A stretch of DNA of 64,000 bases from Thiopseudomonas acetoxidans (lineage in GTDB: Bacteria > Pseudomonadota > Gammaproteobacteria > Pseudomonadales > Pseudomonadaceae), in contig NZ_JAUCDY010000002.1 of assembly GCF_030362935.1 (NCBI RefSeq), forward strand, positions 62,001-126,000, in the 5' to 3' direction. Positions within the stretch are counted from its first letter, which is position 1; the number at the start of each line of letters is the position of its first letter. Under the pieces are notes generated by a model. It had not been told where the DNA came from. It ran no database searches and saw only the letters and a list, made by a program, of their open reading frames with translations. The position numbers and the translations under genes are program-made. Shown piece by piece: positions 36,177-44,620 of this stretch.

Positions 36177-37427
36177 ATGCAGTCCATATATGAAATTTGG
36201 AATCTATGGGTTTCCCAACATCCACTCATCCAAACCCTCGCATCAGCCGGTTTAGTTTTATTTTTTTCCTATGTAGCCAACTTTATTGTTAAGAAAATTA
36301 TTCTGCGTGCTTTTTACCGCATTCTTAAGCAGGTTTCCCACGAGCACGCTGAAGACTTTGGTGTTGCTAAACGGCTAGCCAACATTGTGCCCGCCATCAT
36401 CATTGCCCACGGCATTCAATTCGTGCCAAACCTACCAAACGCCTTAGTTTCAGTAGTCAAAAACGTCGCCAGTGGCTTTATTGTTTTAACTATTGCACTA
36501 GCCGTTGGCGCGACCCTTAACTTTGCCAATATGCTCTACAACAAACGCAAAGATGCGCACCTAAAGCCAATCAAAGGCTATATACAGCTGGTTAAAATTG
36601 CTGTGTATGCCATTGCCACCATCCTAATTATCGCCACCCTTATTGACCGCTCCCCGCTCATTCTGCTCTCCGGTTTGGGAGCTATGGCAGCGGTATTGAT
36701 GTTGATTTTCCAAGACACTTTGTTATCACTGGTCGCCAGCGTGCAAATATCCTCTGGCGATATGATTCGTGTGGGCGACTGGATTGAAATGCCGCAGCAA
36801 AATGCTGACGGTGATGTGATTGATATCGCTCTGCATACGATAAAAATTCAGAACTGGGACAAAACCATCAGCAGTGTGCCCATTAAAAGTTTTATTAACA
36901 GCTCATTTAAAAACTGGCGCGGCATGCAAGAAAGTGGCGGCCGCCGTATCAAGAGAAGCGTGTTAATCGACCAGCAAAGTATCCACTTCCTCACCGCCGA
37001 CGAAATTGAACACCTGAAAAAGTTCAAGCTCATGTATGGTTATTTTGACAGTAAAATCGACGAACTTAACGTATGGAACGAGCGCTATCTGAGCGCTAAA
37101 GCAGGTGAAACAGTGGATTCGCGGCGCATGACCAACATAGGCACCTTCCGTGCCTATGTAGAGCGCTACCTGCGCAACCATCCGGGTGTGCATCAAAATA
37201 TGACGCTGATTGTGCGTCAGCTAAGCCCTACGCCAGAGGGTTTACCCTTAGAGATTTACTGTTTTACTAATACCACCGCGTGGGTGGCTTATGAAGGAAT
37301 ACAGTCCGATATTTTTGACCATCTGCTAGCGATTGCGCCTGAATTTGGTCTACGCGTTTATCAAACCCCCAGTGGCGGCGACTTTGCTGCGTTGGTTCAA
37401 GCTACTAGTCATACCAAGGCTAACTAA
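36177..37427 (+). CDS. MscS-family mechanosensitive channel (YbdG-like)
   Basis: This 416-residue inner-membrane protein opens on membrane tension and releases solutes. Hydrophobic helices lie at about 18-40, 85-110, 130-155 and 160-185, the last one being the pore-lining helix with the GLGAMAAVLMLIFQD segment. The MscS beta domain follows (VRVGDWIEM, IKIQNWDKTISSVPIKSFI) with a long C-terminal domain. The layout recalls E. coli YbdG/MscM rather than the short MscS. It starts 27 bases after xseA, with GGTTTACAT before the ATG; read-through from xseA is likely. Confidence 0.9.
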   Translation: MQSIYEIWNLWVSQHPLIQTLASAGLVLFFSYVANFIVKKIILRAFYRILKQVSHEHAEDFGVAKRLANIVPAIIIAHGIQFVPNLPNALVSVVKNVASGFIVLTIALAVGATLNFANMLYNKRKDAHLKPIKGYIQLVKIAVYAIATILIIATLIDRSPLILLSGLGAMAAVLMLIFQDTLLSLVASVQISSGDMIRVGDWIEMPQQNADGDVIDIALHTIKIQNWDKTISSVPIKSFINSSFKNWRGMQESGGRRIKRSVLIDQQSIHFLTADEIEHLKKFKLMYGYFDSKIDELNVWNERYLSAKAGETVDSRRMTNIGTFRAYVERYLRNHPGVHQNMTLIVRQLSPTPEGLPLEIYCFTNTTAWVAYEGIQSDIFDHLLAIAPEFGLRVYQTPSGGDFAALVQATSHTKAN

Positions 37428-37439
37428 TAACAGCTTTTT

Positions 37440-37660
37440 GTTGGAGCACGGACCGGTAGGAACGTAATTCTTGCGTGACTAGTGTTTTAGTGGGCACAAG
37501 CGCCCACGGTACGATGCTAATAAAAAAGCGCCAAGTCGAGCCCCAAACTCAGCGCGGCTGTCCGGCATCCCTTGCCCCGCCTGAGTTGGAATCGATTAGC
37601 GCTTTCTCTGTGTCCGTTACTGACAGTGCTAGCATGCCCGCATTGCTCTGTCAGTACACA
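37440..37660. repeat. Cluster of REP-like and hairpin sequences downstream of the MscS gene
   Basis: A partial GTTGGAGCACGG starts at 37440, and GTAGGAACGTAATTCTTGCGTGA at 37456-37478 matches the 42261 REP copy at 17 of 23 bases with paired stem changes. A palindrome GTGGGC/GCCCAC spans 37490-37507, and TACTGACAG (37618-37626) pairs with CTGTCAGTA (37648-37656). CCAAACTCAG (37543-37552) pairs with CTGAGTTGG (37581-37589). The region has no open frame of note and separates two convergent genes. Confidence 0.6.
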
Positions 37661-37670
37661 GACTTAGCCG

Positions 37671-39791
37671 TTAAAAGCTCACATCCACACGCGTCCACCA
37701 GGTACGACCGGTTTCATACACGCGGGTATTGGCTGGCAAGTCAAAAGCACCGTTGCCAGCAAGGTTAAGATGTTCGCTGTATTTCTTGTTGAATAGGTTG
37801 TCGATACCGGCGCTGACTTTCCAACTCGAATCAATGCGGTAAGCGCTGTTAAGCGAGAACACGCCAAAGCCTGAGCTTTCTCCAAAGTCTTTACCCGTCA
37901 CGTTACCGCGATTTTCGTCCACGCGACTTTGCTTGGCAACTACTCTCCACAATGCAGCGCTACTCCAATCACCTTGTTCATAGCCCAAAGAGAAACGCCC
38001 TTCAAGTGGTGGCATTTGTGGTAACGCGCGACCATCAGTGGTGTTCTTACCGTAGGCATACGCAAGGCTAGCATCCGCTTTCCAGCCCGGCGCAAAACGA
38101 TGTGCACCACCTACTTCTGCCCCCATAATGCGCGCGTTAACGTTACGCACTTTTGATAAGGCCATATTGGCTGGCGCAGGTCCTGTCCAGTATTCAAACA
38201 GCATGTAATCGCTAATTCGTCCAACATATCCAGACGCCCACAGCTCTATCGGACCCTGAGCATACTGAATGCCAAAATCAAGCTGGGTGGTTTTTTCGGG
38301 ATCAGTGGCAGCAAATGCGCTCGGCGTACCACTTGGCATACCGTTTGCGCCACCCGCAGAGAACAGCTCCCAATAATCCGGCATACGCTGAGCATGGCCT
38401 AAGCCAATATAGGTCGTTGCTGGAATGGACTGCAAGTCACTCTCATAACGAACAAAACCGCTGGGCAGCGTTTCAGTTCTAGTTTTGTTGGCAGTAGGAT
38501 TAACAATACAACCTGGAGCCTTACAAGTTGCAACAGTCAGGGTTGGAATTCTGCGTCGCATGGCAAGATAGTCACGATGGTCCTCAACCTTATGACGATC
38601 TACACGCAAACCGCTAATCAGACGATCTGTTTGGGTCAGCGCCCAACTCAGCTCACCAAAAACACCCCACTGCTTAAATTCAGCATCCTTAACCATATTT
38701 GAGTGTGTTTTACCCATCATCATTGAATCACCAACACGAGCGCGTAATCTATGCTCACTGGTTAATCCATCAGCACCGGTAACCAACTCAAAATTATCCC
38801 ACTGCCAAGTTCCTTTAATCCGACCACCTGTAGTACGGGTGTCAAGCTGGGTAGCCATCGGCATTGCCGTTGCCGGTGTTGTACGCAACTTATAGTTATC
38901 CATAATATGGTCAGCGTAGTTGTAGTACAGCTGCGCTTCCAGTGCTTGCCAAGTATCGGTGATATTTTCCTGCTTAAAGCGCAGCGCTACACTTTCGCGC
39001 TCAAACTGGGTGCCATCCATACCGCGACCGGCATAGCGTGATTCGCCATCACCACCACCCACGGTTAACTCCAGCAAGGTATCTTCGGTAGGCGTCCAAC
39101 CTAGCGCCACATCGGAATTCCATTTATTCCAGCGCGAAGGTACACGGTCACCGTCGCCATCATTATAGTCATGCGCTTTGGACGCGTTCGCCATCAAACG
39201 TACATAGCCCAGACTATTGCCGATTGCCGCATCAAGGTTACGGTCAAAACGGCGGTGTGAACCCACCAACACACTGCCATCTACACGCATGCCCGGCTCT
39301 GAAAACTGCTCTGGCGAGCGTTCAAACAAGATGGTCGCCGCTGAGTTACCCGGTCCCCACTGCACGGTTTGCGGCCCTTTGATCACGGTTAATTTATCGT
39401 AGGTTTCTGGACTGATATAGGAGCTGGGTGAGTCCATACGGCTTGGACAGGCACCGAGCATCTCCCCGCCATTGGTTAGCAGTTTTAAACGTGAACCAAA
39501 CATGCCGCGGAACACAGGGTCGCTGTTGACACCGCCACTACGGATAGCAGAGAAACCCGGAATAGTTTTTAAATAGTCCGCACCATCACTGGCCGGAACA
39601 GGCTGACGTGGCTGCTTGGTATCAGTCACCACCACACCGGGGGACTGCTGAGCAACACCAGTCACCACCGCAGTAGGTAGCTTAAGTTGTTGAGCATCTT
39701 CAGCCTGCGCTAGCGAAGAAATGGAAATACCGGCCACCGCCATAGCTACAGCCCACGCAAGCGGCTGCTTAGTTATAGAAATATTTTGCAT
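37671..39791 (-). CDS. oprC: TonB-dependent copper receptor (OprC-like)
   Basis: This 706-residue outer-membrane receptor most resembles the Pseudomonas copper receptor OprC. A signal peptide ends near AQAEDAQ (about residue 31). The plug domain follows (TAVVTGVAQQ, then DYLKTIPGFS, VFRGMFGSRLKLLTNGGEMLGACPSRMDSPSSYISP, split as quoted in parts), with the CPSRMD region that in OprC contributes Cys and Met copper ligands. KGPQTVQWGPGNS leads into a 22-strand barrel ending VDVSF with a terminal Phe. I chose the ATG at 39791 with AGGTGAATTT upstream; a TTG nine codons earlier is the longest start. It is downstream of the His-rich DUF2946 gene. Confidence 0.93.
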   Translation of the reverse strand: MQNISITKQPLAWAVAMAVAGISISSLAQAEDAQQLKLPTAVVTGVAQQSPGVVVTDTKQPRQPVPASDGADYLKTIPGFSAIRSGGVNSDPVFRGMFGSRLKLLTNGGEMLGACPSRMDSPSSYISPETYDKLTVIKGPQTVQWGPGNSAATILFERSPEQFSEPGMRVDGSVLVGSHRRFDRNLDAAIGNSLGYVRLMANASKAHDYNDGDGDRVPSRWNKWNSDVALGWTPTEDTLLELTVGGGDGESRYAGRGMDGTQFERESVALRFKQENITDTWQALEAQLYYNYADHIMDNYKLRTTPATAMPMATQLDTRTTGGRIKGTWQWDNFELVTGADGLTSEHRLRARVGDSMMMGKTHSNMVKDAEFKQWGVFGELSWALTQTDRLISGLRVDRHKVEDHRDYLAMRRRIPTLTVATCKAPGCIVNPTANKTRTETLPSGFVRYESDLQSIPATTYIGLGHAQRMPDYWELFSAGGANGMPSGTPSAFAATDPEKTTQLDFGIQYAQGPIELWASGYVGRISDYMLFEYWTGPAPANMALSKVRNVNARIMGAEVGGAHRFAPGWKADASLAYAYGKNTTDGRALPQMPPLEGRFSLGYEQGDWSSAALWRVVAKQSRVDENRGNVTGKDFGESSGFGVFSLNSAYRIDSSWKVSAGIDNLFNKKYSEHLNLAGNGAFDLPANTRVYETGRTWWTRVDVSF

Positions 39792-39879
39792 AAATTCACC
39801 TAAAAGCTTTTTAAACAACCAGCTGCTGCACGCTAGGTATCAGCGTGCAGCAATTAGCTAATTCACTTTTTCAAATAAT

Positions 39880-40314
39880 TTAGGCGAAAATAGGGGGAGC
39901 GCGCGGTGCAGCATGCGCCTGTAAGCAAGACTGGTAAACATCCAGTGAAACCAGCTCTATGACAGCAGGTTGCGCGGCCCTAGGGGGTAGCGCAAAAACA
40001 AGCTGCAAAACCAAACCTGGACTGAAGGTCAGTAAATCACAATAGCCGCACATCATCAGGTCGTTAACCCACTGCGGCAAAGAGGGATTGTTCATATGAC
40101 CCATCAGCGCATGATGGTCCATATCATGTTCAGTATCAGCATGCTGTTCGTGGTGCGTCATCGACTGGTGCGACGGGGCGACCAACTGAAGCTCGTGAGC
40201 GTTTTCTTGCGACAAAAGACTCTGCGCCCCTGAAATCAAGGGGCCTAAGTGCATCATCAGCACAGCAAAACAGCTGAGCCAAAACGCTAATCTAGGTCGC
40301 GCAGAAGTAAGCAA
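39880..40314 (-). CDS. DUF2946 family His/Met-rich membrane-anchored or exported protein
   Basis: This 144-residue protein begins with a hydrophobic helix (about 10-31) that may be a signal or anchor. A region about residues 48-75 is extremely rich in His and Met (HQSMTHHEQHADTEHDMDHH), followed by MMCGYCDLL with Cys 89 and 92 and a second hydrophobic helix (about 95-112). The CGYC plus His-cluster arrangement is the DUF2946 pattern, often found next to TonB-dependent copper receptors. It lies 88 bases upstream of the oprC-like gene on the same strand. Copper binding is likely from ligand-rich sequence and neighbours, not proven. The gap to leuA (40315-40568) holds their divergent promoters; I see no clear operator there. 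Confidence 0.8.
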   Translation of the reverse strand: MLTSARPRLAFWLSCFAVLMMHLGPLISGAQSLLSQENAHELQLVAPSHQSMTHHEQHADTEHDMDHHALMGHMNNPSLPQWVNDLMMCGYCDLLTFSPGLVLQLVFALPPRAAQPAVIELVSLDVYQSCLQAHAAPRAPPIFA

Positions 40315-40521
40315 AGTATTTCCCTTAAAATTTGCTGCCTTTTAATGGTACATAAATTAGCGCAGATGCACTTGCGTCACAATGCCGCCAGAAATTTAAT
40401 TTCGAAATAAGTTAACTTTGCGCAAGAAAGAAAGAAAACACCCGCCACAAAAGTTATTTCTGCCAATTATTATAATTTTGTTGCAATCAAACAAAACTAT
40501 ATTTAAATTCTAAGCAACCAA

Positions 40522-40536
40522 GGCTTTACCAAAGCC
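40522..40536 (+). other. Small hairpin in the leuA leader
   Basis: GGCTTT (40522-40527) and AAAGCC (40531-40536) pair around ACC and are followed by AATTTTATT. It lies 33 bases before leuA. It could be a weak attenuator-like hairpin, but I find no leader peptide with leucine codons ahead of it. Confidence 0.3.
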
Positions 40537-40568
40537 AATTTTATTGCAATTCAATCAAGGCACAACCT

Positions 40569-42221
40569 ATGAGCATGCTAGACAGTCCAGCCAGCAAATA
40601 CCGCGCTTATCCAGTGTTAAACTTACCTGACCGCACTTGGCCCAACAAAACGCTTACTCAAGCGCCCATTTGGTGTAGTTCGGATTTGCGCGATGGCAAT
40701 CAATCGCTCATCGAACCAATGAGCCCTGAGAAAAAATTTAAATTCTTTAAAACGCTGGTCGCTATAGGCATTAAAGAAATTGAAGTCGCGTTCCCTTCTG
40801 CCTCGCAAACTGACTTTGATTTTGTACGCATGCTAATCGAAGGCAATCACATTCCTGAAGACACCACTATTCAGGTGTTAACCCAAGCACGGGAAGACTT
40901 GATTGCACGCACGTTTGAATCCTTGCAGGGCGCTAAAAAAGCCATTGTGCATGTGTACAACGCCACCTCGCCAGCCTTTAGAAAAATCGTTTTTAAACAG
41001 GACAAAGAAGGTGCCAAAGCCTTGGCTGTCCATGCAGCGCAGTTGTTAAAAAAATACGCTGCGCAGTACCCAGAGACAGACTGGCGTTTTGAGTATTCAC
41101 CGGAAACCTTTAGTGCGACTGAACCCGATTTTGCAGTGGGCGTCTGCAATGCGGTGCTGGAGATTTTAGAGCCCACGCCCTCGCACAAAGTCATTCTTAA
41201 TCTGCCTGCAACCGTTGAGGTGAGCACACCTAACGTGTACGCCGATCAGATCGAGTACTTTGGCCGCCATATCAATCACCGTGACAACGTTATTATCAGC
41301 CTGCACACCCACAACGACCGCGGCACCGGTATCGCTGCCAGTGAACTGGGCTTGTTAGCCGGAGCGGATCGCGTGGAAGGCTGTTTGTTTGGCAATGGTG
41401 AGCGCACCGGCAACGTGGACTTGGTCACCATGGCGTTAAATCTCTACACCCACGGCATTAACCCGCAGCTCGACTTTTCAGATATCGACAGCATTCGTAA
41501 AGTCGTCGAAGAGTGCAACCAGCTGCCGGTACACCCGCGCCATCCTTATGTAGGTGATTTGGTGCACACAGCGTTTTCCGGTTCGCATCAAGACGCCATT
41601 CGCAAAGGCTTCGCCCAGCAGCAAGCCGACGCGCCTTGGGAAGTGCCCTATTTACCCATCGACCCAGCTGATATTGGTCGTAGTTATGAAGCGGTTATTC
41701 GCGTTAATAGCCAGTCAGGAAAAGGTGGCGTGACTTATTTGCTAGAGCAAGAATACGGCATAAACATGCCAAGACGCATGCAGATTGAGTTCAGCCAGGT
41801 CATTAAGGCAGAAACCGATCGTACTGGACTTGAGGTTCCTGCTACAAAAATCTATCAAATTTTGCAGCAGGAATACCTAACGGCTAATAGCCCCTATCAT
41901 TACCAAGGCCACCGTTTACAAGAAAGCGATGGACTAACCGATGTTGTTATAGACGTACTGTTCGATAACAACCTGCACACTCTGAATGGTCAAGGGAAAG
42001 GGCCTTTAGAGGCTGTGGTTAGTAGCTTAGCTCTTGATGTGGACATCATGGACTACTACGAGCACGCCATCGGCAATGGCAGCCAAGCTCAAGCTGCTGC
42101 CTACGTTCAATTGCGCCAAGGCGGTAATAAAGCGGTCTATGGTGTGGGCATCGACGGCAATATCACCACAGCGAGTATCAAAGCGCTGTTTAGCGCGCTT
42201 AACCGCTCGCTAACTGCGTAG
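40569..42221 (+). CDS. leuA: 2-isopropylmalate synthase (LeuA, long form)
   Basis: This 550-residue enzyme condenses acetyl-CoA with 2-ketoisovalerate, the first committed step to leucine. The TIM-barrel segment APIWCSSDLRDGNQSLIEPM carries the metal-binding Asp, and HTHNDRGTGIAASELGLLAGADRVEGCLFGNGERTGN (quoted in name only as the HTHNDRG motif) carries the metal His residues. The C-terminal regulatory domain (about 430-550) gives leucine feedback. The form is the roughly 556-residue type of Pseudomonas, not the 523-residue E. coli type. The ATG is preceded by AAGGCACAACCT. No other leu genes are adjacent. Confidence 0.96.
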   Translation: MSMLDSPASKYRAYPVLNLPDRTWPNKTLTQAPIWCSSDLRDGNQSLIEPMSPEKKFKFFKTLVAIGIKEIEVAFPSASQTDFDFVRMLIEGNHIPEDTTIQVLTQAREDLIARTFESLQGAKKAIVHVYNATSPAFRKIVFKQDKEGAKALAVHAAQLLKKYAAQYPETDWRFEYSPETFSATEPDFAVGVCNAVLEILEPTPSHKVILNLPATVEVSTPNVYADQIEYFGRHINHRDNVIISLHTHNDRGTGIAASELGLLAGADRVEGCLFGNGERTGNVDLVTMALNLYTHGINPQLDFSDIDSIRKVVEECNQLPVHPRHPYVGDLVHTAFSGSHQDAIRKGFAQQQADAPWEVPYLPIDPADIGRSYEAVIRVNSQSGKGGVTYLLEQEYGINMPRRMQIEFSQVIKAETDRTGLEVPATKIYQILQQEYLTANSPYHYQGHRLQESDGLTDVVIDVLFDNNLHTLNGQGKGPLEAVVSSLALDVDIMDYYEHAIGNGSQAQAAAYVQLRQGGNKAVYGVGIDGNITTASIKALFSALNRSLTA

Positions 42222-42260
42222 CAACGCTTAAACAGAGTATCTACAAACGTAACGAGCTTT

Positions 42261-42324
42261 GTTGGAGCGCAACTTTTGCGCGAACCGGACTGACCGGCTG
42301 GTAGCGCGGGCATTGATGCCCGCG
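42261..42324. repeat. REP-like element plus perfect hairpin downstream of leuA
   Basis: GTTGGAGCGCAACTTTTGCGC opens at 42261 and ends in GA at 42283, with stem GCGCAA/TTGCGC. It is followed by a perfect hairpin CGCGGGCAT (42305-42313) and ATGCCCGCG (42316-42324). This is the layout of Pseudomonas REP sequences. A near-identical inverted copy is at 34703-34725. Confidence 0.75.
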
Positions 42325-42398
42325 TTTGTGTCTTGTAGAACCTGCTGTCAGACTGCTAGTCTAACTTAGCAACTTCATTTCAACTGATAGGTACTGAC

Positions 42399-42575
42399 AT
42401 GCCTTGGTATATCTGGTCACTCATCACAGCTGTTTTTGCTACGGTTATTAGCAGTTTATTACTGTTACGAGATACCGCAGACAAAATGCCCATCGATCCT
42501 GAAAAGTTAGAACGCATGCAACAACGTAACGCTGAGCTAGCCGCCAAAGAACGCGCCGGAAATTCAGACCTATAG
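42399..42575 (+). CDS. Small membrane protein (58 residues) preceding fumC
   Basis: This short frame begins MPWYIWSLITAVFATVISS, a single hydrophobic helix (about residues 4-24), followed by RDTADKMPIDPEKLERMQQ and a charged helical tail ending AGNSDL. The ATG is preceded by AGGTACTGAC. Its stop TAG is part of TAGGAG, the ribosome site of fumC, so the two are co-translated. I recall short proteins of this layout (MPWY start, one helix, RDTA) in Pseudomonas, all of unknown role. Confidence 0.75.
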   Translation: MPWYIWSLITAVFATVISSLLLLRDTADKMPIDPEKLERMQQRNAELAAKERAGNSDL

Positions 42576-42585
42576 GAGCCGCATC

Positions 42586-43974
42586 ATGTCCACACGCACT
42601 GAAACCGACAGCATGGGTGCTATAGAAGTACCAAGCAAAGCATATTGGGGCGCACAAACCCAGCGCTCAAAAGAAAACTTCGCCATTGGCCACCAACCCA
42701 TGCCACTGGCCGTGGTGCACGCACTTGCACACATCAAAAAAGCAGCCGCGCGCGTCAATGCAAATCTGGGCGAGCTGCCGACCGACATTGCTCAACTGAT
42801 TGAACAAGCCGCCGATGAGGTGATTGCTGGCGAATTGGATCAGCATTTTCCGCTCACCGTCTGGCAAACCGGTAGCGGCACGCAAACCAACATGAACGTC
42901 AACGAGGTGATTGCTGGGCGCGCCAATGAAATTTCAGGGCAAACACGCGGGGGTAAATCACCGGTACACCCTAACGATCACGTCAACCGTGCACAAAGTT
43001 CCAATGACTGCTTTCCCACGGCCATGCATATTGCCGTACTGCAAGCTGTTACCCTGCACCTAACACCCGCCATTAAAACCCTACGTGACGGTATCGACCA
43101 ACAAGCAAAGCGTTATGAAAAACTGGTGAAAACGGGTCGCACACACATGATGGATGCTACGCCAGTCACCTTTGGGCAGGAACTTTCTGCGTTTGTTGCC
43201 CAGCTGGATTATGCACAGACGGCCATCGACAACAGCCTACCTGCTGTTTGCGAACTGGCACAAGGCGGCACAGCGGTAGGCACAGGCTTAAACTCTAGCC
43301 CAGGTTTTGCCGAGGCCATTGCAAAAGAATTAGCACAATTGACAGAGTTGCCTTTACGTAGCGCGCCGAATAAATTTGCCGCACTGGCCGGACATGAACC
43401 GCTAGTAACCTTATCAGGTGCTATAAAAACCCTAGCAGTCACCCTGATGAAGCTGGCCAATGACTTACGCTTGCTGGGCTCTGGCCCACGCGCCGGCTTG
43501 GCTGAGGTGCACTTACCCGCGAACGAGCCGGGCAGCTCGATTATGCCGGGAAAAGTAAACCCAACCCAATGCGAAGCCTTATCAATGCTGGCCTGTCAGG
43601 TAATAGGCAACGACACCACCATTAGCATTGCGGCTAGCCAAGGTCATTTACAGCTCAACGTATTTAAGCCCGTTATTGTGCATAATCTACTGGAGTCCAT
43701 CGAACTACTGGCCGACGGTTGCGTCAACTTCCAAAAACAGTGCATTGCAGGTATGACTGCCAACGAGCAACAAATGGCCGCTCACTTAGAAAACGGCCTA
43801 ATGCTAGTTACCGCACTTAATCGGCATATCGGCTACGATAATGCGGCTAAAATCGCTAAAAAAGCCTACGAAGACAATCAAACCCTACGCCAAGCGGCGC
43901 TGGACTTAGGTCTGGTCACCGACGAGCAATTCAGCCAATGGGTGCGCCCAGAGGATATGTTGCAACCTGAATAA
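42586..43974 (+). CDS. fumC: Fumarate hydratase class II
   Basis: This 462-residue iron-free fumarase interconverts fumarate and malate. Family motifs are TQRSKENFAIG near the start, SGTQTNMNVNEVIAGRA, SSNDCFPTAMHIA, GRTHMMDATPVTFGQE and the signature GSSIMPGKVNPTQCEAL, whose Ser is catalytic. All are intact. It follows the 58-residue membrane gene and ends in a terminator (43988-44022). The iron-free form is useful under iron limitation or oxidative stress. Confidence 0.97.
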   Translation: MSTRTETDSMGAIEVPSKAYWGAQTQRSKENFAIGHQPMPLAVVHALAHIKKAAARVNANLGELPTDIAQLIEQAADEVIAGELDQHFPLTVWQTGSGTQTNMNVNEVIAGRANEISGQTRGGKSPVHPNDHVNRAQSSNDCFPTAMHIAVLQAVTLHLTPAIKTLRDGIDQQAKRYEKLVKTGRTHMMDATPVTFGQELSAFVAQLDYAQTAIDNSLPAVCELAQGGTAVGTGLNSSPGFAEAIAKELAQLTELPLRSAPNKFAALAGHEPLVTLSGAIKTLAVTLMKLANDLRLLGSGPRAGLAEVHLPANEPGSSIMPGKVNPTQCEALSMLACQVIGNDTTISIAASQGHLQLNVFKPVIVHNLLESIELLADGCVNFQKQCIAGMTANEQQMAAHLENGLMLVTALNRHIGYDNAAKIAKKAYEDNQTLRQAALDLGLVTDEQFSQWVRPEDMLQPE

Positions 43975-43987
43975 CTTCTGAGCGTAT

Positions 43988-44022
43988 AAAAAAAGCCGCA
44001 ACCTAAGTGTGCGGCTTTTTTT
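43988..44022. terminator. Bidirectional terminator after fumC
   Basis: A-run and GCCGCA (to 44000) pair with TGCGGC followed by seven T (44010-44022). The flanking A- and T-runs allow use by fumC (+) and by the convergent lipoprotein gene (-). Confidence 0.92.
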
Positions 44023-44063
44023 ATTACAACAAGCGGACATAATCAAAAATAGCAACTAACGCA

Positions 44064-44456
44064 TTACTTTTTCTTTTCTTCAGCCCATTCCTTAACGTCT
44101 TCAGCAGCTTCTTTGGTGGCGTCCTTGACATCATCCCATTTTTCGCTCACTGCTTCTTTAGCGGCTTTTGTTTTCTCTACAGTTGCATCCTTCAACTCTG
44201 CAGATTTTTCTACCACTGTATCTTTAGCTTCGCCCAATTTTTCCGCAGTAGCATCCACTACTTCGCCAATTTTTTTATCAGTCGCTTTAACGGCATCTTT
44301 GGTCGCTTCAGCGGCGCTATGTGTTGACTCCTTCACTTTTTCAACCACGCTGGATTCCTGTTTTTTAGGCTGCGCCGTCTTGCTGGGTTCTTGATCACCA
44401 CAGCCTGCCAGTAAGGATGCAGAAACAATTAGGGAAGCTAGTAATGTTTTTTTCAT
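44064..44456 (-). CDS. LEA-like repeat lipoprotein of unknown function
   Basis: This 130-residue lipoprotein has signal peptide and lipobox LLAGC (Cys 19). The mature part is almost only Lys, Glu, Ala, Asp, Thr and Val in repeating 11-residue units (KDAVKATDKKIGEVVDAT style), predicted as amphipathic helices of the late-embryogenesis-abundant type. Such lipoproteins occur widely and may protect against stress or coat the membrane, but no role is established. I chose the ATG at 44456, preceded by GGAGATACC; an earlier ATG at 44471 lies in front. It has no obvious partner gene. Confidence 0.8.
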   Translation of the reverse strand: MKKTLLASLIVSASLLAGCGDQEPSKTAQPKKQESSVVEKVKESTHSAAEATKDAVKATDKKIGEVVDATAEKLGEAKDTVVEKSAELKDATVEKTKAAKEAVSEKWDDVKDATKEAAEDVKEWAEEKKK

Positions 44457-44620
44457 GGTATCTCCAGACAATAATTCATGCGGGTTATACGCAGTAAGAT
44501 TTGGTAAAAAAAATCAAATCTCATTGCGAATATGACTGCAAAACGTTCCAATTGTTCAACTTAATCAACAGGCTTAGCATCTCTATTTTTACAGCTTCCC
44601 AACGTTGCATGCCACAGAGT

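Noticed and set aside
40315..40568. Leucine-responsive attenuator ahead of leuA
   Set aside because: No short frame with consecutive leucine codons precedes the small hairpin at 40522-40536.
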